From the NCBI GenBank assembly GCA_025128135.1, contig JAHLYW010000036.1, positions 62,001 to 126,000 on the forward strand: a stretch of 64,000 nucleotides of DNA, in the 5' to 3' direction. Shown here piece by piece: positions 35,666 to 43,929 of this stretch; the stretch's first letter is position 1, and the number at the start of each line of letters is the position of its first letter. A model generated the notes under the pieces. That model saw nothing but the letters and a program-made list of their open reading frames with translations, did no database searches and was not told where the DNA came from. Made by a program: the position numbers and the translations under genes. This stretch comes from Synechococcus sp. CS-1325. Lineage in GTDB: Bacteria; Cyanobacteriota; Cyanobacteriia; PCC-6307; Cyanobiaceae.

Positions 35666-36393
35666 GCGCACCGCCGGTTGTCGTGCTGGTCGAGCCGGCC
35701 GGCCCGATCAACATCGGGAGCGTGGCCAGGTTGTGTGCCAACTTCTCGATCAACGACCTGCGTCTGGTGGCACCCCGTTGCGACCACCTCGGAGCGGAGG
35801 CAAGGCGAATGGCGGTCCATGCCCAGCCTCTGCTGGAGCGGGCGCAGCTCTATCCGGATCTGGCTGCGGCGATCGCTGATTGTGGCCGGGTGGTGGCGAC
35901 CAGCGGACGTCTGGAACCGGAACCCATGCCGACCGCTCCTGCCGCCGAGGTGCTGACCTGGCTGCAGGGCGGCCCGGAGCCGGGCGCGAGAGGAGCCCTG
36001 GTGTTCGGGCGGGAGGACCATGGCCTCAGCAACGCTGAACTGCTTCAGGCGGGCCGGATCCTGCGCATCGACTCCGACCCTGGCTACCCCTCCTTGAACC
36101 TTTCGCACGCCGTGGCGATCAGCCTGCACGGTCTGGCTCAGCTGCAGGCCCCCAACCGGCCATCGGCCGCGGGGCGGCCCGAGCCCGCCGAGCGGGGAGC
36201 CCTGGAGAGAGCTTTGCTCGATGCCGAAGCGCTCCTGCTGGAGGTGGGTTTCCTCCTGCCCCACACCGCCCAGGCACGCATGGCCAAGCTGAGGGGTTTG
36301 CTGCAACGGGCCGAGGCCGGCAACGAGGAGGTGGCCCTGCTTCGCGGCATGGTGAGCCAGCTGCGCTGGGCCTGCCGCGCCCGGACCCCTTAA
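35662..36393 (+). CDS. trmJ: tRNA (cytidine/uridine-2'-O)-methyltransferase TrmJ-type
   Basis: SPOUT-class RNA methyltransferase of 243 residues. The motifs are VLVEPAGPINIGSVARLCANF, GALVFGREDHGLSNAEL and YPSLNLSHAVAIS, which form the trefoil-knot SAM site of TrmH/TrmJ enzymes; NIGSVAR with a C-terminal helical extension (from about 165) is typical of TrmJ acting on position 32 of tRNA. GTG start overlaps the cytochrome stop (GTGA). Position 32 is inferred from family. Confidence 0.88.
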   Translation: MSAPPVVVLVEPAGPINIGSVARLCANFSINDLRLVAPRCDHLGAEARRMAVHAQPLLERAQLYPDLAAAIADCGRVVATSGRLEPEPMPTAPAAEVLTWLQGGPEPGARGALVFGREDHGLSNAELLQAGRILRIDSDPGYPSLNLSHAVAISLHGLAQLQAPNRPSAAGRPEPAERGALERALLDAEALLLEVGFLLPHTAQARMAKLRGLLQRAEAGNEEVALLRGMVSQLRWACRARTP

Positions 36394-36426
36394 CGTCCTG
36401 CCAGATCCCTGCGCTTCTGAGCCGCC

Positions 36427-37515
36427 GTGCGTTCGGGCCGTTCTTCCCGTCCAGGTTCCCCCGGCTGGCTTCAGCCCCTTGCCCTGGTCCTCCGACTCCT
36501 GGTGCTGGGCGTCGGTCTGGGGGTGCTCACCGGCACGGTGTTGAAGCAACTCGCCCCCCGCCTGGCCCAGGATGCGATGAACACCCCCAGGCTGAACACG
36601 GCCACCAGTCCGGTGGCGTTGCCGCAAAGGGGCCTGCCCCTGGGTCGGTTCGAGCCGAAGCGGGAACTGCCCGCCCTCAGCCAGCGCTGGAAGGCCCTGG
36701 CCGCGGCCCAGAAGGATCTCAAGGTGGGCGGTTATCTGCTGGTGCTCGATGACGGCCGCTTCGCCCAGCTCGATCCGGACGTTCCCCTGCCGGCCGCCAG
36801 CGCGATCAAGACACCGATCCTGCTGGCGGGCCTGGAGGATCTCGATGCCGGCAAGCTGCGCTGGAACGATCCGCTCCCCCTCACCAAGGAGGTGATCGGG
36901 GGCGGGGCGGGCTGGATGGCCAGTCGACCGATCGGCACTCGCTTCCCCTTCTCGGAAGCGGCCACCGAAATGATCCGGGTCAGCGACAACACGGCCACCA
37001 ATCTGCTGATCAGACGGCTGGGCGGCAAGCTCGCCCTCAATGCCCGCTTCCAGGCCCTTGGCCTCGATGCCACCGTGCTGAACAACTGGCTGCCCGACCT
37101 GGAGGGCACCAACACCACCAGCCCCCGCGACCTCGCCCGCTCGATCGCTCTGGTCGATACCGGCGAGAAACTCAGCCCCCGGGGCCGGGACCACTTCCGA
37201 TCGATCCTCGCCACCTCCAGGACCAACACCCTGCTGCCCCTCGGCCTGCTCAAGGGCCTTGGCCTGGATTCGAGCGACCCGGACAGCGAGCTGTTGGCCC
37301 GGGGGATCGCCGTGCTCAACAAGACCGGCGATATCGGCATCGCCTACGCCGATGCCGGCCTGATCGAGTTGCCGAATGGCCAGCGGGCCGTGGCGGCCTT
37401 CATGGTCAAAGGTCCCTTCAATGACCCCCGTTCCGCGGAGCTGATCCGCGCGATGGCCGCCGCCGCCAGCGAAACCCTGGTGGGACGAAGCGCTTCTGTT
37501 CCCCAACCCCGCTGA
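36427..37515 (+). CDS. Membrane-anchored serine hydrolase of the class A beta-lactamase fold
   Basis: A 362-residue protein with an N-terminal transmembrane helix (about 19-39) placing the domain outside the membrane. The domain has SAIK (Ser125 to Lys128), SDN (186-188) and KTG (299-301), the three class A motifs in the right order and spacing. The omega loop is short (PDLEGTNTTSPRDLA) and does not show a clear Glu166-Asn170 pair, so efficient beta-lactam hydrolysis is doubtful. A cell-wall peptidase or esterase role is equally possible. The start is GTG 36427. Confidence 0.85.
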   Translation: MRSGRSSRPGSPGWLQPLALVLRLLVLGVGLGVLTGTVLKQLAPRLAQDAMNTPRLNTATSPVALPQRGLPLGRFEPKRELPALSQRWKALAAAQKDLKVGGYLLVLDDGRFAQLDPDVPLPAASAIKTPILLAGLEDLDAGKLRWNDPLPLTKEVIGGGAGWMASRPIGTRFPFSEAATEMIRVSDNTATNLLIRRLGGKLALNARFQALGLDATVLNNWLPDLEGTNTTSPRDLARSIALVDTGEKLSPRGRDHFRSILATSRTNTLLPLGLLKGLGLDSSDPDSELLARGIAVLNKTGDIGIAYADAGLIELPNGQRAVAAFMVKGPFNDPRSAELIRAMAAAASETLVGRSASVPQPR

Positions 37516-37526
37516 TCTTCCCTGCC

Positions 37527-39032
37527 ATGCTGCGTCTCCTGCCTGGCCTGTTGCCGGCCCTGCTGCCTGTTCTCCCGGCTGTCTTTCTGACGTCCTTCTT
37601 GCCGAAGGCTGAGGCGGTGGCACAGCCCACTTCGCAGCCCACTTCGCCGCCCGCTCTCTCCTCGACGCTCTCGCCCACGGTGTGGCGTCCCCAGCAGGTG
37701 AGGCCCCTGCCTGGAGGGCTGGATCGGCTGTTGGTGGTGAATGACAACAACCCAGAGCTGATCATCCAGCCGGGCATCCTGCTCTCCACGTTCAACGGCA
37801 CCGGCCGGTTGGCCGGCGAGGCTTTTCAAGTGCCGACGGCCCATCTCAATCTGCCCCTTCAGGGTCATTTCGAGCTGTTCAGCCACCACGTGTATGCCGG
37901 CAGACCGGAGCAGCTCGACTCCACCCTCTGGCTGGGGGTGGTGGCGGCGCCTGCAGGCGACAGGCCGGTGCGCCTGCGGCTGATCAGCGGCTCCACGGCC
38001 CTGTCCCAGTCCACTGATCCCAGCCAGCCTGGAGCACCGTTCCTGCCCCTGCCGGCGGTGGTCGCCCACGACGGCAGCACGGCCTTCTCCGGACCGGGCA
38101 GCCGGGTGGCGGCGGAGCTGCTGCTGAATCGGCGCAGCCCCCTTTTCCCGAGCGAGTGGCGGCTTGCCGCCGACCAGCTCACCACCCTGGTGGCGCTGCC
38201 GATCCCGGTGAAGGGCCTTGACCCGTTGCTGAATGGCCGCAATCTTCAGCTGCGGCTGGAGAGTGACGGCCCTGTTCAGATCGCCACCCTGGCGGCGTTC
38301 GGCAGCGACCAGCCCCCCGAGGCCCGCACCTGGGCCAGCCTGTTGCGGGGGGGGCTCAGCCCCAGGGAGCACAGTCCAACCCCGAGGGGGCAGAAGGGGG
38401 GGATCATCTATTCCCGGGTGAGCGGAGTGCAGCAGGGCAGTCGCTGGCGGGGCCAGCTGATCGATCCCTGCCCGCTCCAGCCCTGCCGGGCCCAGCTCTC
38501 GGTGCAGAGCGCCCCGGTGTCCTGGCCGATCAGTTCCCTGGAGCGCGGCAGCCTCGGCACCGGCCAGGTTCAGACGGCCGAGCTGGCCGCCTTCTACCCG
38601 GGAACCGCCTGGGCTGCCCATGGCAACTACGGCGTTGAGTACGACCTGGGGATACCCCTGATCAACGACACCGACCGGCCCGTGGTGCTTGATCTCGCCA
38701 TCGAATCCCCCCGCAAGAGCGATCAACCAAAGGGGGGGCTGAGCTTCAACCGTGAGCCGGCCCGGCCGGTGATGTTCCGGGGCACCGTCGAGGTGAGCGG
38801 CCTCGATGGCGAGGCGGGCCGTCCCAGCGGCCGTCGCTGGTTCCATCTCGTGCAACGACAGGGGCAGCAGGGCCCGGCGCTGGGTCGGATCAGCCTGGCC
38901 CCCGGGCAGAGGCGACAGGTTCGGGTCAGGCTGATCTACCCCGCTGACGCCACCCCACCCCAGGTGCTTTCCCTGCTGCCGGCCGCGTCAGTTGTGAAAC
39001 AATCCGAATCCGTGCCGGCCCCTCGCCCGTGA
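37527..39032 (+). CDS. DUF3370 exported protein
   Basis: A 501-residue protein with a signal peptide (about 1-32) and a Pro/Ser/Thr-rich linker. The long beta-rich body includes VVNDNNPELIIQPGILLSTFNGTG, SHHVYAGRPEQLDSTLWLGV and the C-terminal YGVEYDLGIPLINDTDRPV, which are conserved in the cyanobacterial DUF3370 family. Function is unknown; it is likely in the cell envelope. It follows the beta-lactamase-fold gene by 11 bases, and its stop overlaps the chlI GTG start by 4 bases. Confidence 0.85.
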   Translation: MLRLLPGLLPALLPVLPAVFLTSFLPKAEAVAQPTSQPTSPPALSSTLSPTVWRPQQVRPLPGGLDRLLVVNDNNPELIIQPGILLSTFNGTGRLAGEAFQVPTAHLNLPLQGHFELFSHHVYAGRPEQLDSTLWLGVVAAPAGDRPVRLRLISGSTALSQSTDPSQPGAPFLPLPAVVAHDGSTAFSGPGSRVAAELLLNRRSPLFPSEWRLAADQLTTLVALPIPVKGLDPLLNGRNLQLRLESDGPVQIATLAAFGSDQPPEARTWASLLRGGLSPREHSPTPRGQKGGIIYSRVSGVQQGSRWRGQLIDPCPLQPCRAQLSVQSAPVSWPISSLERGSLGTGQVQTAELAAFYPGTAWAAHGNYGVEYDLGIPLINDTDRPVVLDLAIESPRKSDQPKGGLSFNREPARPVMFRGTVEVSGLDGEAGRPSGRRWFHLVQRQGQQGPALGRISLAPGQRRQVRVRLIYPADATPPQVLSLLPAASVVKQSESVPAPRP

Positions 39033-40117
39033 GTCAGACCCGCCAACGCAGGGTGTTCCCTTTCACCGCCATCGTCGGGCAGGAGGAGATGAAGCTCGCC
39101 CTGCTGCTCAACGTGATCGATCCCCGCATCGGCGGCGTGATGATCATGGGCGATCGGGGCACTGGCAAGTCCACCACGATCCGGGCCCTGGCCGATCTCC
39201 TGCCGGAGATCGACGTGGTGGCTGGTGACCCCTACAACAGTTCGCCGACCGATCCCGACCTGCAGAGCACGGAGGTGCAGGCCCGGGCCGAGCAGGGCGA
39301 AGTGTTGCCGATCGTGCCTCGCCAGGTGCCGATGGTCGACCTGCCCCTGGGCGCCACGGAAGATCGCCTCTGCGGCACGATCGACATCGAGAAGGCACTC
39401 AGTGAAGGGGTGAAGGCCTTCGAGCCGGGTCTGCTGGCCAAGGCGAACCGCGGTCTGCTCTATGTCGATGAGGTGAATCTCCTCGATGACCACCTGGTGG
39501 ATGTGCTGCTCGATTCGGCCGCATCGGGCTGGAACACGGTGGAGCGGGAGGGCGTTTCGGTGCGGCATCCGGCCCGCTTCGTGCTGATCGGCTCCGGTAA
39601 CCCCGAGGAGGGCGAACTCCGCCCGCAGCTGCTCGACCGCTTCGGCATGAGTGTGGAGGTGCGCACCGTGCGGGAAGCCGAGCTGCGGGTGCAGGTGGTG
39701 GACCAGCGCACCAGCTTCGATGCCGACCCCGAGCGCTTCTCCGCCACCCACCAGTCCAGCCAGAGCGCACTGCAGGAGCGGGCCGTGCGCGCCCAGGCCC
39801 TGCTCCCTTCGGTGCAGATCGACGACGACCTGCGGCTTCGCATCTCATCGGTCTGCGGTGAGCTGGATGTGGATGGCCTGCGCGGCGACATCGTGATCAA
39901 CCGGGCGGCCAGGGCACTGGCCGCCTTCGAGGGGCGCACCGAGGTGGACGACGCTGATGTGGCCCGGGTGGTGGCCTGTTGCCTGCGCCATCGGCTGCGC
40001 AAGGACCCGCTCGAGCAGATCGACTCCGGTGACCGGGTGATCAAGATGTTCTGCAAGGTGTTCGATCGGGGAGAGCCCAGCGATCGCAGTGCATTCCAGC
40101 TGGCCCTGGCCGGCTGA
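39029..40117 (+). CDS. chlI: Magnesium chelatase ATPase subunit I
   Basis: AAA+ ATPase that with ChlD and ChlH inserts magnesium into protoporphyrin IX, the first committed step to chlorophyll. The 362-residue protein has Walker [10 protein letters not shown] (41-49), the VGQEEMK start, [20 protein letters not shown], Walker [14 protein letters not shown], and arginine-containing [16 protein letters not shown] start overlaps the upstream DUF3370 stop. ruvC follows six bases after its stop. Confidence 0.96.
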   Translation: MSQTRQRRVFPFTAIVGQEEMKLALLLNVIDPRIGGVMIMGDRGTGKSTTIRALADLLPEIDVVAGDPYNSSPTDPDLQSTEVQARAEQGEVLPIVPRQVPMVDLPLGATEDRLCGTIDIEKALSEGVKAFEPGLLAKANRGLLYVDEVNLLDDHLVDVLLDSAASGWNTVEREGVSVRHPARFVLIGSGNPEEGELRPQLLDRFGMSVEVRTVREAELRVQVVDQRTSFDADPERFSATHQSSQSALQERAVRAQALLPSVQIDDDLRLRISSVCGELDVDGLRGDIVINRAARALAAFEGRTEVDDADVARVVACCLRHRLRKDPLEQIDSGDRVIKMFCKVFDRGEPSDRSAFQLALAG

Positions 40118-40123
40118 GCCGGC

Positions 40124-40585
40124 ATGCGCATCCTCGGCATCGATCCTGGTCTGGCCCGCCTTGGCTATGGCCTGATCGAAACCGGCCCACCTCTGTCCCT
40201 GCTCGACTGCGGCATGATCCAGACCGCCGCTGGCCAGCCCGAGGGCGACCGACTCGTTGAGATCGCCAGGGATCTGCGCTGGGTGGTGCGGCGCTGGCGG
40301 CCCGCCCTGGCCTCGGTGGAGAAGTTCTTCTTCTACCGCTCCAGCACCACGATTTCGGTGGTCCAGGCCCGGGGCGTCGTGATCATGACCCTGGCTCGCC
40401 TGCAGGTACCGGTTGTGGAGGTCCCGCCGATGCAGGTCAAGCTGGCCCTCACCGGCTCGGGCCATGCCGGCAAGGATGAGGTGCTGGAGGCGGTGATGCG
40501 GGAGCTTGACCTGGAGCTGCCGCCGCGACCCGACGACGCCGCCGATGCCCTGGCCGTGGCCCTCACCGGCTGGTTCCAGCGGTGA
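40124..40585 (+). CDS. ruvC: Holliday junction resolvase RuvC
   Basis: Endonuclease that cuts Holliday junctions, working with RuvAB. The 153-residue product has the four acidic residues of the active site: Asp in [13 protein letters not shown], Glu in SVEKFFFY, and two Asp in [30 protein letters not shown] matches the family core. It is a little shorter than E. coli RuvC (173). Its stop overlaps the GTG start of the next gene. Confidence 0.95.
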   Translation: MRILGIDPGLARLGYGLIETGPPLSLLDCGMIQTAAGQPEGDRLVEIARDLRWVVRRWRPALASVEKFFFYRSSTTISVVQARGVVIMTLARLQVPVVEVPPMQVKLALTGSGHAGKDEVLEAVMRELDLELPPRPDDAADALAVALTGWFQR

Positions 40586-41184
40586 CAGGCTCACCGCCTG
40601 AAGCTTCGGACAGCAAGCCGACCTGGCGTCGCCATTGGCGCCGCCGCCGCGAGGCTCTCTGCGTCTTGGCCCAGGCCCCGCTGCTGGAGGCGGCGATCCG
40701 CCACCTGCCGGAGCTGGTGGGGCCTGCGCAGCGCCTTGGGCTGTTCTGGCCGCTGGCCGGGGAGCCGGATCTGCGAGGGCTGGCTGCTCCCCTGCCCGAG
40801 CGGCTGGCCCTGCCGGCCATCCGTCAGTCTTCCGCCACCCGGACACTCTGCTACCAGGCCTGGAGGCCTGGCCTGCCCCTGGCGATCGACGCCTGCGGCA
40901 TTCCCGCCCCGCTCGAGTCCCCTGCCGGCGAGCTCCGGCCCGCTTCCCTGGCCCTGCTGCTGGTGCCCGCCCTGGCCTTTGATCGGGCCGGTTTCCGCCT
41001 GGGCTACGGCGGTGGCTGGTATGACCGCCTGCGCAGCGACCCGCTCTGGCGGGCGGTTCCGGCTGTGATCGTGGCGCCAGCCGGATGCCAGGTGGAGCAT
41101 CTGCCACGCGATCCCTGGGATGTTCCCTTCGATGGCTGGCTCACCGAGCGGGGCCTGGAATGGTTGCAACCTGTTGAGCCCTGA
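40582..41184 (+). CDS. 5-formyltetrahydrofolate cyclo-ligase family protein
   Basis: ATP-dependent enzyme that returns 5-formyl-THF to the folate pool. A 200-residue product with an N-terminal basic [11 protein letters not shown] helix, and the diagnostic folate/ATP motif [14 protein letters not shown], preceded by [14 protein letters not shown]-terminal [12 protein letters not shown] is also typical. GTG 40582 overlaps the ruvC TGA. After it comes the one stretch of the window with no convincing gene. Confidence 0.9.
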   Translation: MTGSPPEASDSKPTWRRHWRRRREALCVLAQAPLLEAAIRHLPELVGPAQRLGLFWPLAGEPDLRGLAAPLPERLALPAIRQSSATRTLCYQAWRPGLPLAIDACGIPAPLESPAGELRPASLALLLVPALAFDRAGFRLGYGGGWYDRLRSDPLWRAVPAVIVAPAGCQVEHLPRDPWDVPFDGWLTERGLEWLQPVEP

Positions 41185-41570
41185 GGCCAAGGGCCACCAA
41201 CTCCAGCTCGATTTGCCAGGATCAAGCTGCGCGACTTTTCCCGTTTTGAACGTCTCTTCGAACGCTTCGTTCAGGTCCGAGCCGTTCCAGTCCCCCGGTT
41301 TTCTTCCCCAGCGCCCCTCCCCGGCCTCCCGCACCGGGGCCCGGAGCCACGGTGGCGAATCCGCGCCGGAGCGGGTCATGGCCGCCGAGCTGGGCCAGCG
41401 CGCCGAGCCGAGCGAGGCCCTCTCGATGATGGTCAGTTCGATGGTTCGGATGGTCCAGGCCGGCAAGGGTCAGTCGGCGGCCAGCCGCTGGTCCGCGTCC
41501 TGATCTGCCTTTAGCCTGCCTTCCTCTGGCTTCCTCCCCCCGGGCCGGAGGTCCTGGAACCAAGCGCACC
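41185..41570. other. Gene-poor stretch with one weak open frame
   Basis: This 386-base interval contains an open plus-strand frame from TTG 41246 to 41503 (85 codons) with a Ser/Pro/Arg-rich start and an end rich in Met, Ala and Ser (AELGQRAEPSEALSMMVSSM). It lacks a clear ribosome-binding site and I recognise no family. The minus strand is also open but looks like a GC-rich shadow. The last 60 bases are Pro/Cys-coding-like leader before the next gene. No hairpin or tRNA was seen. Confidence 0.35.
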
Positions 41571-42134
41571 ATGAACGCTCACTCCTTCCGCTCCCGCCTT
41601 GCCCAGTGGCGCCATGGCCAGGTTCAAGCCTCCATGCTGGTTCGTCGCACAGCTTTCACGGCCGCTGCTGCTGCCACTCTGCTGAGCTCTGTCCGGCCGG
41701 AGCCGGCCAGGGCCCATGCGATCGAAAGCAGCCTGGATCGGCTGCAATCCCTGCGGGACGGGCTGGTGCTGGAGAGCCGCTTCTCCACCGGTGAGCCCGT
41801 TGTCGGAGCCAAGGTGCGGCTGGTTCCCCCCGGGGGCGGGGAGGGGGTGGAGCTGGGCCAGATGGACGCCAGCGGACGACTGGCCTTCAACCTTCCCAAG
41901 TACGCGGATGGCACCTGGGAAGTGCAGGTCGATGGCGGGCCTGGCCATCGCGACTTTCTCGACCTGCCCGTGAGCAAGGGCAAGCCCCAGATCGATCAGG
42001 TCAGCGAGGGGCCGTTATCCCCCCCCCCGACCTCCCCGATCCTGCGCCATCTTCTTCTGCTCGGTGGTCTCGGCAGCCTCGGGTGGACCCTGGCCGCCAT
42101 GGCCGGTTGGCGCTTCCCCTCTCGGCGCCGATGA
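41571..42134 (+). CDS. Exported, C-terminally anchored beta-sandwich protein
   Basis: A 187-residue protein with an Arg-rich N-terminus before an Ala-rich signal sequence (about 25-49, ending PARAHA), a compact beta domain with RLVPPGGGEGVELGQMDASG typical of carboxypeptidase-regulatory or DUF4198-like sandwiches, and one C-terminal transmembrane helix (LLLLGGLGSLGWTLAAMAG) with RRR at the end. The design resembles the accessory component of nickel/cobalt transporters, but no permease is nearby, so function is open. Its stop overlaps the sufE ATG as ATGA. Confidence 0.78.
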   Translation: MNAHSFRSRLAQWRHGQVQASMLVRRTAFTAAAAATLLSSVRPEPARAHAIESSLDRLQSLRDGLVLESRFSTGEPVVGAKVRLVPPGGGEGVELGQMDASGRLAFNLPKYADGTWEVQVDGGPGHRDFLDLPVSKGKPQIDQVSEGPLSPPPTSPILRHLLLLGGLGSLGWTLAAMAGWRFPSRRR

Positions 42135-42556
42135 GCAGCGGCAGTGCGGCCCTCGATCAGATCGTGGAAAAGCTGCGGGGCACCAGTGATCCGAAGCGCC
42201 GCTACGAATACGTGCTCTGGCTGGCGCGCAAGTTGGCCCCCTTGCCCGAGGAGTTTCGCCAGGATGCCTTCAAGGTGAAGGGTTGCGTCTCCCAGGTGTA
42301 TGTGGTGGGTCAGCTGCTCGAGGGCAGGCTGCACTGGCAGGGCGATTCCGACGCCCAGATCACCAAGGGGCTGCTTGCTCTGCTGATCACGGGGCTCGAA
42401 GGGCTGACCCCCCAGCAGGTGAGCGGCCTGGATTCCTCCTTCCTGGCCGAAACCGGTCTGCAGGCCAGCCTCACCCCATCGCGGGCGAATGGATTTCTCA
42501 ACATCCTGAGGATGATGCAGAGCCAGGCGGCCGCCCTCACGCCTGTTGATTCATAG
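42131..42556 (+). CDS. sufE: SufE-type sulfur acceptor protein
   Basis: Takes sulfane sulfur from the SufS desulfurase for Fe-S cluster assembly. The 141-residue product shows RRYEYVLWLARKLAPLPEEFR, the sulfur-accepting Cys in VKGCVSQVYV, and the SFLAETGLQASLTPSRANGFLNIL end that is a near-perfect SufE signature. ATG overlaps the preceding stop (ATGA), so the two are coupled. hom follows 27 bases later on the same strand. Confidence 0.95.
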   Translation: MSSGSAALDQIVEKLRGTSDPKRRYEYVLWLARKLAPLPEEFRQDAFKVKGCVSQVYVVGQLLEGRLHWQGDSDAQITKGLLALLITGLEGLTPQQVSGLDSSFLAETGLQASLTPSRANGFLNILRMMQSQAAALTPVDS

Positions 42557-42583
42557 GATCAACGGCTTCATGGCAATCCAGGC

Positions 42584-43888
42584 ATGACCATCGGCATCGG
42601 TTTGCTTGGGCTCGGCACCGTCGGAGCCGGTGTGGCCGAGATCCTTTCCACGCCGGAAGGTCGTCATCCCCTGGTGGCTGAACTGAAGTTGCGGCGGGTG
42701 GCGGTTCGCGATCCGTCCCGCTCCCGGCCGATCGCCCTGGCCGCCGAGTTGTTCAGCACCGACCCCCTGGCCGTGGTGAACGACCCTGCCGTCGACATCG
42801 TCGTGGAAGTGATCGGCGGCCTGGAGCCAGCCCGCAGCCTGATCCTCGCGGCGATCGCGGCGGGCAAATCAGTGGTGACAGCCAACAAGGCCGTGATCGC
42901 CCGCCATGGCGAGGAGATTGCGGCGGCGGCGGCGGCCCGTGGGGTGTATGTGCTGATCGAAGCGGCCGTGGGTGGCGGCATCCCGATCATCGAACCCCTG
43001 AAGCAGTCCCTGGGTGGGAACCGGCTGGTGCGGGTGAGCGGCATCATCAACGGCACCACCAACTACATCCTCAGCCGCATGGCGGCGGAGGGGGCGGCCT
43101 ATGCGGCGGTGCTGGCCGAGGCCCAGGCGCTCGGTTACGCCGAGGCCGATCCTGCCGCCGATGTGGAGGGCGGTGATGCCGCCGACAAGATCGCCATCCT
43201 GGCCAGCCTGGCCTTCGGCGGCGGTGTGGAGCGCGCTGCCATCCCCACAGAAGGCATCAGCAGCCTGGAGTCGAGGGATATCGACTACGCCGCCCAGCTG
43301 GGCTTCTGCGTCAAGCTGCTCGCCGTCGCCGAAAGCATCGGCACCGATCCCGACGGGACCCAGCAACTGGACGTCCGGGTTCATCCCACCCTGGTGCCCA
43401 AGGCCCACCCTCTGGCCGGGGTCCACGACGTCAACAACGCCATCCTGGTGGAAGGCGATCCGATCGGCCGGGTGATGTTCTACGGGCCTGGTGCCGGGGC
43501 GGGCCCCACCGCCTCGGCCGTGGTCGCCGACATTCTCAACATCGCCAGCATCCGCCAGGTGGGGGGACCCGGCGCCGGCCTCGACCCGCTGCTGGCGGCC
43601 GGCTCCTGGCGTCGCTGCCGCCTGGTGGATGGCGCCCAGAGCCGCCACCGGAATTACCTGCGGCTGCAGACCAGCGATCAGGCCGGGGTGATCGGGGCCA
43701 TCGGGCGATGCTTCGGCGCCGAGGAGGTCTCGATTCAGTCAATCGTGCAGCTGGAAACCTCGGCCGGCCATGCCGAGATCGTGGTGATCACCCATGCGGT
43801 GCCCGAAGCCCGTTTCCGGGCTGCCCTGGCCACGATCAGCGAGCTGGTTGAAGTGAAGCGGGTGGCCGCCTGTCTGCGCGCCCTCTGA
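42584..43888 (+). CDS. hom: Homoserine dehydrogenase
   Basis: Reduces aspartate semialdehyde to homoserine for threonine and methionine. The 434-residue protein has the N-terminal nucleotide fold (GIGLLGLGTVGAGVAEIL), the VVTANKAVIA motif, catalytic-domain EAAVGGGIPIIEPLKQSL and GIINGTTNYILSRM, and a C-terminal ACT domain (about 350-434, LRLQTSDQAGVIGAIGRCF) that usually gives threonine feedback inhibition. Single-function form, not fused to aspartokinase. Confidence 0.97.
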   Translation: MTIGIGLLGLGTVGAGVAEILSTPEGRHPLVAELKLRRVAVRDPSRSRPIALAAELFSTDPLAVVNDPAVDIVVEVIGGLEPARSLILAAIAAGKSVVTANKAVIARHGEEIAAAAAARGVYVLIEAAVGGGIPIIEPLKQSLGGNRLVRVSGIINGTTNYILSRMAAEGAAYAAVLAEAQALGYAEADPAADVEGGDAADKIAILASLAFGGGVERAAIPTEGISSLESRDIDYAAQLGFCVKLLAVAESIGTDPDGTQQLDVRVHPTLVPKAHPLAGVHDVNNAILVEGDPIGRVMFYGPGAGAGPTASAVVADILNIASIRQVGGPGAGLDPLLAAGSWRRCRLVDGAQSRHRNYLRLQTSDQAGVIGAIGRCFGAEEVSIQSIVQLETSAGHAEIVVITHAVPEARFRAALATISELVEVKRVAACLRAL

Positions 43889-43929
43889 GCTGCGCCGAGC
43901 CGGCAGACCATCCTGGTTTTGAATGGCCC

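Noticed and set aside
35608..37623. Long open minus-strand frame opposite trmJ and the beta-lactamase-fold gene
   Set aside because: Its translation is Gln/Gly/Arg/His-rich with no recognisable domain, and both plus-strand genes have intact catalytic motifs.
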